The translations under genes were made by a program, and so were the position numbers. Shown in pieces: positions 34,790 through 44,750 of a DNA stretch of 64,000 bases. The DNA is from an uncultured Lachnospiraceae bacterium (GTDB lineage Bacteria; Bacillota; Clostridia; Lachnospirales; Lachnospiraceae). Every line of letters begins with the position of its first letter. The stretch's first letter is position 1. The notes below the pieces were generated by a model that saw only the letters and a program-made list of their open reading frames with translations, had not been told where the DNA came from and did not search any database. Location of the stretch: NCBI GenBank assembly GCA_947625775.1, contig CANQPM010000014.1, forward strand, positions 1 through 64,000, in the 5' to 3' direction.

Positions 34790-34988
34790 TAAGTATGTAG
34801 AAGATTTAAGAAGCAAATCAGATGCAGAATTATCACAGGAATTAGTAGCTGCAAAAAAGGAACTTTTCAATTTGAGATTTCAGAACGCAACTAACCAGTT
34901 GGATAATACAGCAAGAATTAAAGAGGTAAGAAGAAACATTGCCAGGATTCAGACTGTAATATCTGCAAATCTTAGGAATGCAGAGTAA
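34779..34988 (+). CDS. rpmC: 50S ribosomal protein L29
   Basis: 69 residues, two helices ([19 protein letters not shown] and [17 protein letters not shown]). The start lies inside the end of rplP. It sits by L23 at the tunnel exit. Confidence 0.96.
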   Translation: MKTSKYVEDLRSKSDAELSQELVAAKKELFNLRFQNATNQLDNTARIKEVRRNIARIQTVISANLRNAE

Positions 34989-35002
34989 GGAGGAAATTAG
35001 TC

Positions 35003-35257
35003 GTGGAAAGAAATTTGAGAAAAACACGTGTTGGCAAGGTTGTAAGCAACAAAATGCAGAAAACCATCGTAGTTGCTGTAGAAGACCATGTTAAGCACCC
35101 TCTTTACGGAAAAATCGTTAAGAGAACTTATAAGCTCAAGGCGCATGATGAGAATAATGACTGCAACATCGGCGACACGGTTAAGGTTATGGAGACAAGG
35201 CCTTTGTCAAAGGATAAGAGATGGCGTCTTGTAGAGATAATCGAGAGAGTAAAATAA
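35003..35257 (+). CDS. rpsQ: 30S ribosomal protein S17
   Basis: 84 residues with a GTG start behind AAGGAGGAAAT. The core is [33 protein letters not shown]-fold primary binder of 16S rRNA. Confidence 0.96.
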   Translation: MERNLRKTRVGKVVSNKMQKTIVVAVEDHVKHPLYGKIVKRTYKLKAHDENNDCNIGDTVKVMETRPLSKDKRWRLVEIIERVK

Positions 35258-35297
35258 ATTTAAAATCGCGGTTTTGCGGTTTGGAAGGAGAATTGGC

Positions 35298-35666
35298 ATG
35301 ATACAACAGGAAACCAGACTCAAGGTTGCTGACAATACAGGCGCTAAAGAGTTACTTTGTATTAGGGTTATGGGTGGTTCTACAAGAAGATATGCAGGCA
35401 TCGGCGATATAATTGTTGCCAGCGTTAAAGATGCAACACCAGGCGGCGTTGTAAAAAAAGGCGATGTAGTCAAGGCAGTGGTTGTCCGCACAGTAAAGGG
35501 CGCGCGCCGCAAGGATGGCTCATATATCAAGTTTGATGAAAACGCTGCTGTTATAATAAAGGATGATAAGACTCCGAGAGGCACACGTATTTTTGGACCA
35601 GTTGCAAGAGAGCTTCGCGATAAGCAGTTTATGAAGATTGCTTCATTAGCTCCCGAAGTATTATAA
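35298..35666 (+). CDS. rplN: 50S ribosomal protein L14
   Basis: 122 residues, the exact usual length, beginning [26 protein letters not shown]. The start at 35298 follows GGAAGGAG. It forms intersubunit bridges and is the docking place of RsfS. Confidence 0.97.
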   Translation: MIQQETRLKVADNTGAKELLCIRVMGGSTRRYAGIGDIIVASVKDATPGGVVKKGDVVKAVVVRTVKGARRKDGSYIKFDENAAVIIKDDKTPRGTRIFGPVARELRDKQFMKIASLAPEVL

Positions 35667-35678
35667 GGAGGTGCCATA

Positions 35679-35984
35679 ATGTTAAAGATTAAGAAGGGCG
35701 ATACCGTAAAGGTCATTGCCGGCAAGGATAAGGATAAGGAAGGAAAGGTTTTGGCAGTTTACGCCAAGAAATCAAGAGTTCTGGTTGAGGGCGTAAATAT
35801 GATTACAAAGCATGTAAAGCCTTCTGCCGCAAACCAGAACGGCGGCATTATCCAGAAGGAAGCTCCTATTGACATTTCAAACGTAATGTATCTCCACAAT
35901 GGAAAAGCTACAAGAATAGGCTTTAAATTCGAGGGAGACAAGAAGGTACGCTTTGCAAAGACAACGGGCGAGGTTATTGATTAA
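35679..35984 (+). CDS. rplX: 50S ribosomal protein L24
   Basis: 101 residues with the KOW motif [21 protein letters not shown] near the N-terminus. It starts 50S assembly. AAGGAGGTG precedes the start, 12 bases after rplN. Confidence 0.96.
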   Translation: MLKIKKGDTVKVIAGKDKDKEGKVLAVYAKKSRVLVEGVNMITKHVKPSAANQNGGIIQKEAPIDISNVMYLHNGKATRIGFKFEGDKKVRFAKTTGEVID

Positions 35985-36008
35985 TTCTAAGGAAGGAGGT
36001 TTAAACTG

Positions 36009-36551
36009 GTGAGCAGACTTAAAGATTTATATAAAAACGAAATAGTTGACGCTATGATGAAAAAGTTTGGATATAAGAACGTTATGCAGGTTCCCAAGCT
36101 TGACAAAATCGTTATCAATATGGGCGTAGGCGAGGCAAGGGACAACGCCAAGGCGCTTGAGTCAGCCGTTAGGGATATGGAGATAATTGCAGGACAGAAG
36201 GCAATTGTTACAAAGGCAAAGAAGGCTGTCGCTAACTTTAAAATTCGTGAGGGCATGCCTATCGGCTGCAAGGTAACTCTCCGCGGCGAGAGAATGTATG
36301 AGTTTCTTGACCGCCTTGTGAACCTTGCGCTTCCTAGAGTTCGTGACTTTAGAGGTGTGAGCGCCAACTCTTTTGACGGCAGAGGCAATTATGCCCTTGG
36401 CATCAAGGAGCAGATTATCTTCCCCGAAATCGAGTATGACAAGATTGACAAGGTAAGAGGTATGGATGTTATTATCGTAACTACTGCTAAGACTGATGAA
36501 GAAGCGCGCGAACTGTTGACACAGTTCAATATGCCTTTCGCCAAAAATTAA
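36009..36551 (+). CDS. rplE: 50S ribosomal protein L5
   Basis: 180 residues with a GTG start behind AAGGAGGTTTAAACTG. Contains [17 protein letters not shown] and the closing NMPFAKN. Binds 5S rRNA in the central protuberance. Confidence 0.96.
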   Translation: MSRLKDLYKNEIVDAMMKKFGYKNVMQVPKLDKIVINMGVGEARDNAKALESAVRDMEIIAGQKAIVTKAKKAVANFKIREGMPIGCKVTLRGERMYEFLDRLVNLALPRVRDFRGVSANSFDGRGNYALGIKEQIIFPEIEYDKIDKVRGMDVIIVTTAKTDEEARELLTQFNMPFAKN

Positions 36552-36565
36552 GGAGGTAAATTCGT

Positions 36566-36751
36566 ATGGCAAAAACATCAATGAAAGTTAAACAGCAGCG
36601 TAATCCTAAGTTTTCTACACGGGCATACAGCCGCTGCAAAATCTGCGGCCGTCCGCATGCTTACTTAAGGAAATATGGCATTTGCAGAATATGCTTCCGT
36701 GAGCTGGCATATAAAGGACAGATACCAGGTGTAAAGAAGGCTAGTTGGTAA
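36566..36751 (+). CDS. rpsN: 30S ribosomal protein S14, zinc type
   Basis: 61 residues with [21 protein letters not shown], the zinc-holding CxxC pairs of the C+ form. Some Firmicutes carry a second, zinc-free copy elsewhere for zinc shortage; none is in this window. Confidence 0.97.
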   Translation: MAKTSMKVKQQRNPKFSTRAYSRCKICGRPHAYLRKYGICRICFRELAYKGQIPGVKKASW

Positions 36752-36780
36752 TAAATGAAATCCAAGAGGAGGAAACTGAA

Positions 36781-37182
36781 ATGACAATGAGTGATCCTAT
36801 TGCAGATATGCTTACAAGAATCCGTAACGCTAATACTGCAAAGCACGATACAGTAGATGTTCCGTCGTCAAAGATGAAGCTTGCTATAGCTCAGATTCTT
36901 CTTGACGAGGGATATATTAAGAAGTTTGATGTTGTTGACGATGGCGCATTCAAGACCATTCACATCACATTGAAGTATGGCGCAGATAAGAATGAAAGAA
37001 TCATCACGGGCTTAAAGAGAATTTCAAAGCCAGGTCTTCGTATCTACGCAGGCAAGGATGAGCTGCCCAAGGTGCTTGGCGGACTTGGTATTGCTATCAT
37101 ATCCACAAACCAGGGCGTTGTTACTGATAAGAAGGCAAGACAGCTTCAGGTTGGCGGCGAGGTATTAGCGTTTATCTGGTAA
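36781..37182 (+). CDS. rpsH: 30S ribosomal protein S8
   Basis: 133 residues starting [17 protein letters not shown]. The start at 36781 follows AAGAGGAGGAAACTGA. S8 binds helix 21 of 16S rRNA and in some bacteria represses the spc operon. Confidence 0.97.
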   Translation: MTMSDPIADMLTRIRNANTAKHDTVDVPSSKMKLAIAQILLDEGYIKKFDVVDDGAFKTIHITLKYGADKNERIITGLKRISKPGLRIYAGKDELPKVLGGLGIAIISTNQGVVTDKKARQLQVGGEVLAFIW

Positions 37183-37230
37183 TACGAGCCGATTTAATAT
37201 ATATATTTATCATTTATAGGAGGTACGGGC

Positions 37231-37773
37231 ATGTCACGTATAGGAAGAATGCCAATCGCGGTTCCCGCAGGAGTGACTGTGGAAATTGCAGAAAATAATA
37301 AAGTGACTGTAAAAGGTCCCAAGGGTACGCTTGAGAGAGTGCTCCCGTCAGAGATGGAGATTAAGCTTGAAGGCTCTGAGATAACTGTTACAAGGCCAAA
37401 TGATTTAAAGAAAATGAAGTCATTGCACGGTCTTACAAGAACGCTTATCAACAATATGGTTGTAGGCGTTACACAAGGGTACGAGAAGAAGCTTGAGGTA
37501 AACGGCGTAGGCTACAGAGCGGCTAAGTCAGGAAAGAAGCTGACATTATCCCTTGGATATTCGCATCCTGTTGAGATGATTGATCCCGAAGGCATTGAGA
37601 CAGTGCTTGACGGCGCGAACATCATTATCGTTAAGGGCATTGATAAAGAAAAGGTCGGTCAATTCGCCGCTGAAATCAGAGATAAGAGAAGACCTGAGCC
37701 TTATAAGGGCAAGGGCATCAAGTATGCTGATGAGACGATCAGACGTAAAGTCGGTAAGACTGGTAAGAAGTAA
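37231..37773 (+). CDS. rplF: 50S ribosomal protein L6
   Basis: 180 residues starting [14 protein letters not shown], with the two duplicated RNA-binding domains; the [16 protein letters not shown] segment in the C-terminal half is complete. GGAGGTACGG precedes the start. Confidence 0.97.
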   Translation: MSRIGRMPIAVPAGVTVEIAENNKVTVKGPKGTLERVLPSEMEIKLEGSEITVTRPNDLKKMKSLHGLTRTLINNMVVGVTQGYEKKLEVNGVGYRAAKSGKKLTLSLGYSHPVEMIDPEGIETVLDGANIIIVKGIDKEKVGQFAAEIRDKRRPEPYKGKGIKYADETIRRKVGKTGKK

Positions 37774-37791
37774 ATAAGGAGGGCGTAAAAA

Positions 37792-38160
37792 ATGGTTAGT
37801 AAAAAATCAAGAGCAGAAGTTCGTAAAAAGAAGCACATGAGAATGCGTAACCGTTTTAGCGGCACAGCGCAGAGACCGCGCTTGGCAGTATTCAGAAGCA
37901 ATAATCATATGTATGCTCAAATTATTGACGATACAGTTGGAAATACACTGGCGGCAGCTTCAACCGTAGAAAAAGAGGTAAGGGCTGAGCTTAAATATAC
38001 CGATAATGTTGAGGCGGCGGCATACTTAGGAAAGGTTATCGCAAAGAGGGCATTAGATAAGGGTATTACAGAAGTGGTTTTTGACAGAGGCGGCTTTTTA
38101 TACCATGGAAAAATTAAAGCTTTAGCTGAGGCAGCAAGAGAAGCTGGCTTGGTATTCTAG
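37792..38160 (+). CDS. rplR: 50S ribosomal protein L18
   Basis: 122 residues: basic start ([19 protein letters not shown]), then [20 protein letters not shown] and [24 protein letters not shown]. Brings 5S rRNA into the large subunit with L5. Confidence 0.97.
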   Translation: MVSKKSRAEVRKKKHMRMRNRFSGTAQRPRLAVFRSNNHMYAQIIDDTVGNTLAAASTVEKEVRAELKYTDNVEAAAYLGKVIAKRALDKGITEVVFDRGGFLYHGKIKALAEAAREAGLVF

Positions 38161-38176
38161 GAAGGGAGAAAATCAC

Positions 38177-38686
38177 ATGAAACGTACAATTATTGATGCT
38201 AGTCAGCTTGAATTAACAGATAAGGTTGTTACAATTAAGCGAGTAACCAAAACTGTTAAAGGTGGACGTAATATGCGTTTTACCGCGCTGGTAGTCGTAG
38301 GTGACGGTAACGGCCATGTAGGCGCAGGCCTTGGTAAAGCCGTAGAAATTCCAGAGGCTATCCGTAAGGGTAAGGAAGACGCAATGAAAAATCTTGTTAA
38401 AATTGCGCTTGATGAAAATAACTCTATTCCACACGATTTTATGGGCAAATACGGTTCTTCTACTATTTTGCTGAAGAAGGCTCCTGAAGGTACAGGTATT
38501 ATTGCGGGCGGTCCTGCGCGTGTCGTATGCGAGCTTGCAGGTATTAAAAATATCCGTACAAAGGCGCTTGGCTCTACAAACAAGCAGAACGTTGTATATG
38601 CAACTATTTCAGGTCTGTCACAGTTAAAGACTCCTGAGCAGGTGGCTGCTAATCGTGGAAAATCTATCGACGAGATTTTAGCTTAA
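38177..38686 (+). CDS. rpsE: 30S ribosomal protein S5
   Basis: 169 residues. Domains: double-stranded RNA-binding-like ([24 protein letters not shown]) and the C-terminal half ([20 protein letters not shown]). S5 works in mRNA unwinding and accuracy. Confidence 0.97.
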   Translation: MKRTIIDASQLELTDKVVTIKRVTKTVKGGRNMRFTALVVVGDGNGHVGAGLGKAVEIPEAIRKGKEDAMKNLVKIALDENNSIPHDFMGKYGSSTILLKKAPEGTGIIAGGPARVVCELAGIKNIRTKALGSTNKQNVVYATISGLSQLKTPEQVAANRGKSIDEILA

Positions 38687-38700
38687 GGAGGTAGATGAAA

Positions 38701-38886
38701 ATGGCAAAAACATTAAAAGTTACTTTAATAAAATCAACAATCGGTGCCGTTCCAAAGAACAAGGCTACAGTTGAGGCTATGGGGCTGAGAAAGCTTCACA
38801 AGACGGTTGAGCTTCCTGACAATGCCTGCACAAGAGGCATGATTCAAAAGGTAAGGCATTTAGTAAAGGTTGAAGAAGTGGAATAA
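38701..38886 (+). CDS. rpmD: 50S ribosomal protein L30
   Basis: 61 residues, AKTLKVTLIKSTIGAVPKN onward. The start at 38701 is preferred to the ATG at 38695, which is too close to GGAGG (38687-38691). Confidence 0.95.
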   Translation: MAKTLKVTLIKSTIGAVPKNKATVEAMGLRKLHKTVELPDNACTRGMIQKVRHLVKVEEVE

Positions 38887-38898
38887 GGAGGTGTCAAA

Positions 38899-39336
38899 AT
38901 GGAGCTATATAATTTAAAGCCGGCTAAGGGTTCTAAGCATAATGATTTCAGAAAAGGCCGCGGACACGGCTCAGGCAACGGCAAGACTGCCGGTAAAGGA
39001 CACAAAGGCCAGAAGGCTCGTTCAGGCGGAAAGAGGCCGGGATTTGAAGGCGGACAGATGCCATTATACAGACGTATTCCCAAGAGAGGCTTCACTAACA
39101 GAAACTCAAAGGAAATTGTCGGCATAAATGTTGAGGCGCTTGAAAGATTTGAGGCAGGCGCTACTGTTTCAGTTGATACTTTAATAGAGACTGGAATTGT
39201 TAAAAATCCTAAAGACGGAGTAAAGATTTTAGGCAGAGGTGAATTAACCAAGAAGCTTAATGTAAAGGCAAATGCGTTCAGCGCGTCAGCAAAGGAAAAA
39301 ATTGAGGCACTTGGTGGAACAGCAGAGGTGATTTAA
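38899..39336 (+). CDS. rplO: 50S ribosomal protein L15
   Basis: 145 residues with the Gly-rich start [20 protein letters not shown] and the globular end GILVE-type fold. Its last base is shared with the secY start, so translation is coupled. Confidence 0.96.
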   Translation: MELYNLKPAKGSKHNDFRKGRGHGSGNGKTAGKGHKGQKARSGGKRPGFEGGQMPLYRRIPKRGFTNRNSKEIVGINVEALERFEAGATVSVDTLIETGIVKNPKDGVKILGRGELTKKLNVKANAFSASAKEKIEALGGTAEVI

Positions 39337-40649
39337 TGTTTAAAACATTAAAGGACGCTTTTAAGGTCAAAGAAATCAGGAAGGGCTTAATATTTACCTT
39401 TCTTATGCTGGTAGTAATCCGATTTGGCTCACAGCTGCCTGTGCCGGGCGTAAACAGAAATTATTTCGCTTCATGGTTTGAGTCGCAGACAGGCGGCGCG
39501 TTCAATTTCTTTGATGCTTTTACAGGCGGATCGTTCCTGAATATGTCGGTATTTGCGCTTAATATTACGCCGTATATTACCTCATCTATTATTATGCAGC
39601 TTCTCACCATAGCTATTCCTAAGCTCGAGGAAATGCAGAAGGACGGCGAGGACGGGCGTAAAAAAATTGCGTCGATAACGCGTTATGTCACGGTAGGTCT
39701 TGCCCTTATAGAGAGTACGGCTATGGCGATTGGTTTTGGTAATCAGGGGCTCTTGGAGAAATTCGGTCCCTTGGAGGTTATTACGGTAGTTGCGTCGCTG
39801 ACAGCGGGAAGCGCGTTTCTTATGTGGATTGGCGAGCGCATTACGGAGAAGGGGGTTGGCAACGGCATTTCGATAGTGCTTGTTATCAACATTATTTCCC
39901 GTCTGCCGAATGACTTTAAAAACCTGTTTGAGCAGTTTGTTATGGGCAAATCCATTCCGCTTGCTGTGGTGGCTTCGCTTGTTATCATTGCGATTGTGCT
40001 TGCGATGATAGTATTCGTGGTTATTCTCAACAGCGGCGTGCGCAAGGTGCCTGTGCAGTATGCAAAGAAGATTCAGGGCAATAAAATGATAGGCGGGCAG
40101 ATGACATATTTGCCGCTAAAGGTCAATACGGCTGGAGTTATTCCTATTATTTTTGCGTCATCGCTTATGCAGTTTCCCATTGTCATATCAAGCATGGCAG
40201 GCTATCAGGGAAATGGCGTGTGGCGTCAGATTTTAAACGGGCTTAATCAGGATAACTGGTGTAATCCCCAGCAGCTTGTCTACTCGATTGGGTTGGTAGT
40301 GTATGTTATACTCACGATATTTTTTGCTTATTTCTATACATCATTGACCTTCAATCCATTGGAGATATCAAACAATATGAAGAAGCAGGGCGGCTTCATA
40401 CCGGGCATACGTCCTGGCAAGCCGACAAACGATTATCTCACTAAGGTGCTTAATGCCATAATTTTTATAGGTGCTGTCGGCTTGGTGATTATAGCGGTTG
40501 TTCCTTTCTTCTTTAACGGCGTATTTAATGCTTCCGTTTCATTTGGCGGCACGAGCCTTATCATTATAGTGAGCGTTGTTCTTGAGACAATGAAGCAGAT
40601 AGAGTCAAAAATGCTGGTACGAAACTACAAAGGATTTTTGAATGATTAG
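39336..40649 (+). CDS. secY: Protein translocase subunit SecY (437 aa)
   Basis: The channel of the Sec export machinery. Ten membrane helices are evident; landmarks are the plug region after NYFASWFESQ, TPYITSSIIMQLLTIAIPKLEE, GVGNGISIVLVINII and the cytoplasmic loop RPGKPTNDYLTKVLN that meets SecA and ribosomes. It starts on the last base of rplO. Confidence 0.96.
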   Translation: MFKTLKDAFKVKEIRKGLIFTFLMLVVIRFGSQLPVPGVNRNYFASWFESQTGGAFNFFDAFTGGSFLNMSVFALNITPYITSSIIMQLLTIAIPKLEEMQKDGEDGRKKIASITRYVTVGLALIESTAMAIGFGNQGLLEKFGPLEVITVVASLTAGSAFLMWIGERITEKGVGNGISIVLVINIISRLPNDFKNLFEQFVMGKSIPLAVVASLVIIAIVLAMIVFVVILNSGVRKVPVQYAKKIQGNKMIGGQMTYLPLKVNTAGVIPIIFASSLMQFPIVISSMAGYQGNGVWRQILNGLNQDNWCNPQQLVYSIGLVVYVILTIFFAYFYTSLTFNPLEISNNMKKQGGFIPGIRPGKPTNDYLTKVLNAIIFIGAVGLVIIAVVPFFFNGVFNASVSFGGTSLIIIVSVVLETMKQIESKMLVRNYKGFLND

Positions 40650-40670
40650 TCTGGCTTATGGATAATGGAT

Positions 40671-40700
40671 ATAGAAGCAAAGCAGATGCTTTGCTTCTAT
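40671..40700 (+). terminator. 13-bp hairpin after secY
   Basis: ATAGAAGCAAAGC and its exact complement around the loop AGAT. Only GACATTTTC follows, so termination may be partial. Confidence 0.6.
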
Positions 40701-40723
40701 GACATTTTCATTATTTATGTATA

Positions 40724-40751
40724 TTGAGTTAAAAACATTAGCGAATATAAT
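40724..40751 (+). promoter_or_regulatory. Promoter for adk-map-infA
   Basis: TTGAGT (40724-40729), 16 bases, TATAAT (40746-40751). It would restart transcription after the secY hairpin. Confidence 0.55.
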
Positions 40752-40817
40752 TTTTTTAACTGAATATATATGGAAGGCTAAATGAAAACACTAAATTAAA
40801 AACAAGGAGGAAACGAG

Positions 40818-41459
40818 ATGAAGATTATTATGTTAGGCGCGCCTGGAGCGGGAAAAGGCACGCAGGCAAAGATGATTGCCGATAAGTTTTCAATCCCACA
40901 TGTTTCTACAGGGGATATATTCAGGGCGAACATCAAAAACGGCACAGAGCTTGGCATGGAGGCTAAAAAGTATATGGATCAGGGGCTTTTGGTTCCTGAT
41001 GAGCTCACGGTAAAAATCCTCTTGGACAGGGTAGCGCAGGACGATTGCAAAAACGGTTATGTGCTTGACGGATTTCCAAGGACAATACCGCAGGCGGAGG
41101 TGCTTGACAAGGCGCTCACGGAGCTTGGTGACAAGATTGACTATGCCATAAATGTAGATGTTCCCGATGAAAATATCATAAACAGAATGTCTGGCAGGCG
41201 CGCATGCGTCACTTGTGGCGCTACCTATCATATAGTGCATGTTCCGCCTAAGACAGAGGGAATATGCGACAAGTGCGGCGCTGAGCTTATTCTGAGAGAT
41301 GACGATAAGCCTGAAACTGTGAAAAACAGGCTTAACGTATATCATGAGCAGACACAGCCGCTGATTGAGTTCTATTCAAAGAAGGGTGTGCTCAAATCAG
41401 TTGACGGCACAAAGGATATGAATGACGTTTTTGCTGACATAGTAAATATTTTAAAATAA
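40818..41459 (+). CDS. adk: Adenylate kinase (213 aa)
   Basis: Interconverts ATP + AMP and 2 ADP. P-loop GAPGAGKGTQ at residues 7-16, DGFPRTIPQAE (near 84), and a zinc-holding LID domain with CVTCGATYH and CDKCG (four Cys, near 130-153), as in Gram-positive enzymes. Start behind AAGGAGGAAACGAG. Confidence 0.97.
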   Translation: MKIIMLGAPGAGKGTQAKMIADKFSIPHVSTGDIFRANIKNGTELGMEAKKYMDQGLLVPDELTVKILLDRVAQDDCKNGYVLDGFPRTIPQAEVLDKALTELGDKIDYAINVDVPDENIINRMSGRRACVTCGATYHIVHVPPKTEGICDKCGAELILRDDDKPETVKNRLNVYHEQTQPLIEFYSKKGVLKSVDGTKDMNDVFADIVNILK

Positions 41460-41504
41460 GATAAAACTGTAATTTTAAGCGGTCATTGCACGGGAGGTTT
41501 AGAA

Positions 41505-42257
41505 ATGGCTGTTACAATTAAGTCTAATCGCGAGATTGAGCTGATGCGGACGTCATGCAGGCTGCTTGCCGATGTGTTTGCGCAGCTTGAGAAATCAATT
41601 AAGCCGGGGATTTCTACACTGTCAATTGACAGATTGGGTGAGAAACTGATAAGAGGCCATGGATGTGTCCCGAATTTCCTTCATTATGAAGGATTTCCCG
41701 CCTCGATATGCGTATCCGTTAATGATGAGGTCGTACACGGCATACCGAGGTCTGACAGAATACTTCAGGAGGGAGACATAGTAAGCCTTGATGCGGGACT
41801 TATATATAAAGGCTATCATTCAGATATGGCAAGAACCTTTGGCGTAGGCCGCATAAGTGAAGATGCAAGAAGGCTTATAGAGGAGACGCGCAATGCATTT
41901 TTTGCGGGGATAAGCAAAGCTAAGGTGGGAAATCATTTGTTTGACATATCAAATGCGATTGATGATTATATATCTCAGTTTGGATATGGCATAGTGGAGG
42001 ATTTGGTAGGGCATGGCATAGGAACCTCTCTCCACGAAGATCCGCAAGTGCCTAATTTCAGGCAGAAGCGCAGGGGCATGAAGCTGCAGGCAGGTATGAC
42101 GCTTGCCGTGGAGCCTATGATAAACGAAGGACGCGGCGATGTTGAGTGGCTTGATGATGACTGGACAGTGGTTACGGAGGACGGCTCGCTTTCCGCGCAT
42201 TATGAAAACACCATACTGATTACTGATGGCGAGCCTGAAATACTTACTCTCATATAA
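41505..42257 (+). CDS. map: Methionine aminopeptidase, type I (250 aa)
   Basis: Removes the first methionine from new proteins. Metal ligands are in place: Asp in VSLDAGLIYKGYHSDMART (two), His in GHGIGTSLHEDP, Glu in LAVEPMINEG and Glu in SAHYENTI. GGGAGG precedes the start. Confidence 0.96.
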   Translation: MAVTIKSNREIELMRTSCRLLADVFAQLEKSIKPGISTLSIDRLGEKLIRGHGCVPNFLHYEGFPASICVSVNDEVVHGIPRSDRILQEGDIVSLDAGLIYKGYHSDMARTFGVGRISEDARRLIEETRNAFFAGISKAKVGNHLFDISNAIDDYISQFGYGIVEDLVGHGIGTSLHEDPQVPNFRQKRRGMKLQAGMTLAVEPMINEGRGDVEWLDDDWTVVTEDGSLSAHYENTILITDGEPEILTLI

Positions 42258-42317
42258 CAAAAAGAGCGGCGCATACAATGCCGCTTGAACCGCCAAGGAG
42301 TATCATGGAGGATTAGC

Positions 42318-42575
42318 ATGACAGGATATTTCGCATATTCAATGGCAGGGCATGACAAGGGAAAAATATATCTTATCATAAAGGAAGACGCTGATTATGT
42401 GTGGCTTGCCGACGGCAGGGCGCGTGGGCTTTCCAATCCCAAACGGAAGAACAAAAAGCATATTCAGATAATAAAAAAATACGGTCAGGAAACCGATATT
42501 GATGTGATGACAGATGAGAAAATAAAGTACATTATTAAAAAGCTGTATGGTAATGAATCAAACGGTAGCAGGTAA
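42318..42575 (+). CDS. KOW-domain RNA-binding protein (85 aa)
   Basis: The start at 42318 has GGAGGA upstream. Residues 1-50 (GYFAYSMAGHDKGKIYLIIKEDADYVWLADGRARGL) match the ribosomal L14e-type KOW domain, and a Lys-rich segment follows (NPKRKNKKHIQIIKKYG). A gene of this type between map and infA is usual in Clostridia. Its part in translation has not been settled. Confidence 0.85.
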   Translation: MTGYFAYSMAGHDKGKIYLIIKEDADYVWLADGRARGLSNPKRKNKKHIQIIKKYGQETDIDVMTDEKIKYIIKKLYGNESNGSR

Positions 42576-42603
42576 TAAGTCAAAATGAGGAGAATGAATA
42601 GCA

Positions 42604-42822
42604 ATGTCAAAAGCTGATGTAATTGAAATCGAAGGAACAGTAGTTGAGAAGCTTCCTAATACAATGTTTCAGGTAGAGCTTGAAAATGGGCACAGGGTAC
42701 TTGCGCATATAAGCGGAAAGCTTAGGCAGAACTTTATCCGCATACTTCCCGGCGATAAAGTAACGCTGGAGCTGTCGCCATATGACTTGAGCAAGGGAAG
42801 AATTATATGGCGCGACAAATAA
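42604..42822 (+). CDS. infA: Translation initiation factor IF-1
   Basis: 72 residues, the standard length, an S1-type OB fold: [29 protein letters not shown] onward to [10 protein letters not shown]. It blocks the A site during initiation. GAGGAGAATGAATAGCA precedes the start. Confidence 0.97.
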   Translation: MSKADVIEIEGTVVEKLPNTMFQVELENGHRVLAHISGKLRQNFIRILPGDKVTLELSPYDLSKGRIIWRDK

Positions 42823-42871
42823 GCGGCGGCAAATTTATTCAGAAATTATTCAGAATTTATTCTTATATCGC

Positions 42872-42900
42872 TTGCATTTAAACGCTTGGCGTGATATAAT
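42872..42900 (+). promoter_or_regulatory. Promoter before rpmJ
   Basis: TTGCAT (42872-42877), 17 bases, a perfect TATAAT (42895-42900). It can drive rpmJ and the alpha operon. Confidence 0.75.
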
Positions 42901-42932
42901 GAAAAACGGTCTTTTTGAAAGGAGGGTTTAAC

Positions 42933-43046
42933 ATGAAGGTTAGATCATCAGTAAAACCTATTTGCGAAAAGTGCAAAGTTATCAAGAGAAAGGGAAGAAT
43001 CAGGATTATCTGTGAGAATCCCAAACACAAACAAAGACAGGGTTAA
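42933..43046 (+). CDS. rpmJ: 50S ribosomal protein L36
   Basis: 37 residues, [19 protein letters not shown] onward to NPKHKQRQG, with the zinc ligands CxxC, a later Cys and His. GAAAGGAGGGTT precedes the start. It is the smallest 50S protein and the usual neighbour of infA. Confidence 0.96.
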   Translation: MKVRSSVKPICEKCKVIKRKGRIRIICENPKHKQRQG

Positions 43047-43290
43047 TAAAAAGCTCTGGATTAAAAAAGCGGCTGAGGCATACATGGCTAAACCGTCAAA
43101 CAGCCAGTATGCTATAAATATATGACAGCTTAGACTGTCGTGTGTTTACTTCTTGATACCGAGAAATATTTCGCAGAACACCCATAATATTTCAATGGGT
43201 GCCGATAGTATCGGACAAATCGGGTTATGCCCGATTGGGTAAAAGTACCCCAATCAATTAGTTTACTATTATTAAATGGAGGAATTTAAC
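43047..43290 (+). promoter_or_regulatory. Leader between rpmJ and rpsM with several hairpins
   Basis: In 244 gene-free bases, ACACCCAT/ATGGGTG (43180s-43202), AATCGGG/CCCGATT (43217-43237) and ATTGGG/CCCAAT (43234-43256) can form three adjacent, partly exclusive stems right before rpsM. No T run follows, so they are more likely a translation-control leader (in E. coli S4 controls this operon) than terminators. Confidence 0.4.
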
Positions 43291-43659
43291 ATGGCTCGTA
43301 TCGCTGGTGTTGACTTACCAAGGGAAAAACGTGTGGAAATTGGCTTAACTTACATCTATGGTATCGGCAGAACAAGCTCTAACAAGATTTTGGAGAAGGC
43401 AGGAGTAAATCCTGATGTCCGTGTTAGGGATTTGACAGATGATGATGTAAAGAAGATTAGCACAATCATTGATGAGGAGTATATGGTTGAAGGCGATCTC
43501 AAGCGTGAAATCGCGCTTAACATCAAGAGACTTCAGGAGATTGGCTGCTATCGCGGCATCCGCCACAGAAAGGGACTTCCCGTGCGCGGTCAGAAGACAA
43601 AGACAAACGCAAGGACAAGAAAAGGTCCTAAGCGTACTGTCGCAAATAAGAAGAAGTAA
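43291..43659 (+). CDS. rpsM: 30S ribosomal protein S13
   Basis: 122 residues: [25 protein letters not shown], with the basic C-terminal tail that reaches the P-site tRNA ([15 protein letters not shown]). The start at 43291 follows ATGGAGGAATTTAAC. Confidence 0.97.
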   Translation: MARIAGVDLPREKRVEIGLTYIYGIGRTSSNKILEKAGVNPDVRVRDLTDDDVKKISTIIDEEYMVEGDLKREIALNIKRLQEIGCYRGIRHRKGLPVRGQKTKTNARTRKGPKRTVANKKK

Positions 43660-43701
43660 TTAACAAATCAATTATTGTATGAGAAAGTAGGTTAGTTTAA
43701 A

Positions 43702-44097
43702 ATGGCTAAAAAAGTTGCGAAAAAAGTAACAAAAAAGCGTGTAAAGAAAAACGTTGAACGTGGACAGGCACATATTCAGTCATCATTTAACAATACTATT
43801 GTTACATTGACGGACTTAGAGGGTAATGCGCTCTCTTGGGCAAGTGCCGGTGGTCTGGGATTTAGAGGTTCAAAGAAATCTACTCCATATGCTGCGCAAA
43901 TGGCTGCTGAGACAGCTACAAAGGCGGCTTTAGTACATGGTTTGAAATCCGTAGATGTTATGGTAAAAGGTCCCGGCTCAGGCAGGGAGGCCGCTATCAG
44001 GGCGCTTCAAGCCTGCGGTCTTGAGGTAACAAGCATTAAGGACGTAACAGCAGTTCCTCACAACGGCTGCCGTCCGCCAAAACGTCGTAGAGTTTAA
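43702..44097 (+). CDS. rpsK: 30S ribosomal protein S11
   Basis: 131 residues with a Lys/Arg-rich start ([17 protein letters not shown]) then [18 protein letters not shown] and the closing [12 protein letters not shown]. Lies on the platform near the mRNA exit. Confidence 0.97.
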   Translation: MAKKVAKKVTKKRVKKNVERGQAHIQSSFNNTIVTLTDLEGNALSWASAGGLGFRGSKKSTPYAAQMAAETATKAALVHGLKSVDVMVKGPGSGREAAIRALQACGLEVTSIKDVTAVPHNGCRPPKRRRV

Positions 44098-44114
44098 TTT
44101 AGGAGGATAAAAAC

Positions 44115-44708
44115 ATGGCAGTTAATAGAGTTCCTGTACTTAAAAGATGCAGGTCGCTTGATTTAGATCCTGTATTCTTAGGATATGATAAGAAATCTAA
44201 GAGAAAATCTCCCAGAGCCGGAAAGAAAATGAGTGAGTATGGCTTGCAGCTCAGAGAGAAGCAGAAGGCTAAGTTTATTTATGGCGTGCTTGAAAAGCCT
44301 TTCCGCAATTATTATGAAAAGGCCGACAGAATGAAGGGCATGACAGGTGAGAACCTTATGGTGCTTCTTGAGAGAAGGCTTGACAATGTCGTATTCAGAA
44401 TGGGCTTTGCAAGAACAAGGCACGAGGCAAGGCAGGTTGTAGGCCACAAGCACATTTTAGTAAACGGCAGATGCATAAATATACCTTCATATTTGATTAA
44501 GCCCGGCGACGTTGTCGAGGTCAGGGAGAAATCAAAGGGAATGCAGAGATACAAGGATATTGCAGAGGTTACTAACGGCAGATTAGTTCCTGAGTGGATT
44601 GATGTAGACTTAGAGAATTTTAAGGGGACAATTAAGGAGCTCCCTTCAAGAGAGGCAATTGACGTTCCTGTAAATGAGATGCTTATAGTCGAGTTATATT
44701 CTAAATAA
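44115..44708 (+). CDS. rpsD: 30S ribosomal protein S4
   Basis: 197 residues, zinc-free form with the S4 RNA-binding motif [31 protein letters not shown]. Primary 16S binder; in other bacteria S4 represses this operon. Confidence 0.97.
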   Translation: MAVNRVPVLKRCRSLDLDPVFLGYDKKSKRKSPRAGKKMSEYGLQLREKQKAKFIYGVLEKPFRNYYEKADRMKGMTGENLMVLLERRLDNVVFRMGFARTRHEARQVVGHKHILVNGRCINIPSYLIKPGDVVEVREKSKGMQRYKDIAEVTNGRLVPEWIDVDLENFKGTIKELPSREAIDVPVNEMLIVELYSK

Positions 44709-44750
44709 TTTAGGGTTGTATCATCACATTCATAAAGGAGGGTATTTACA

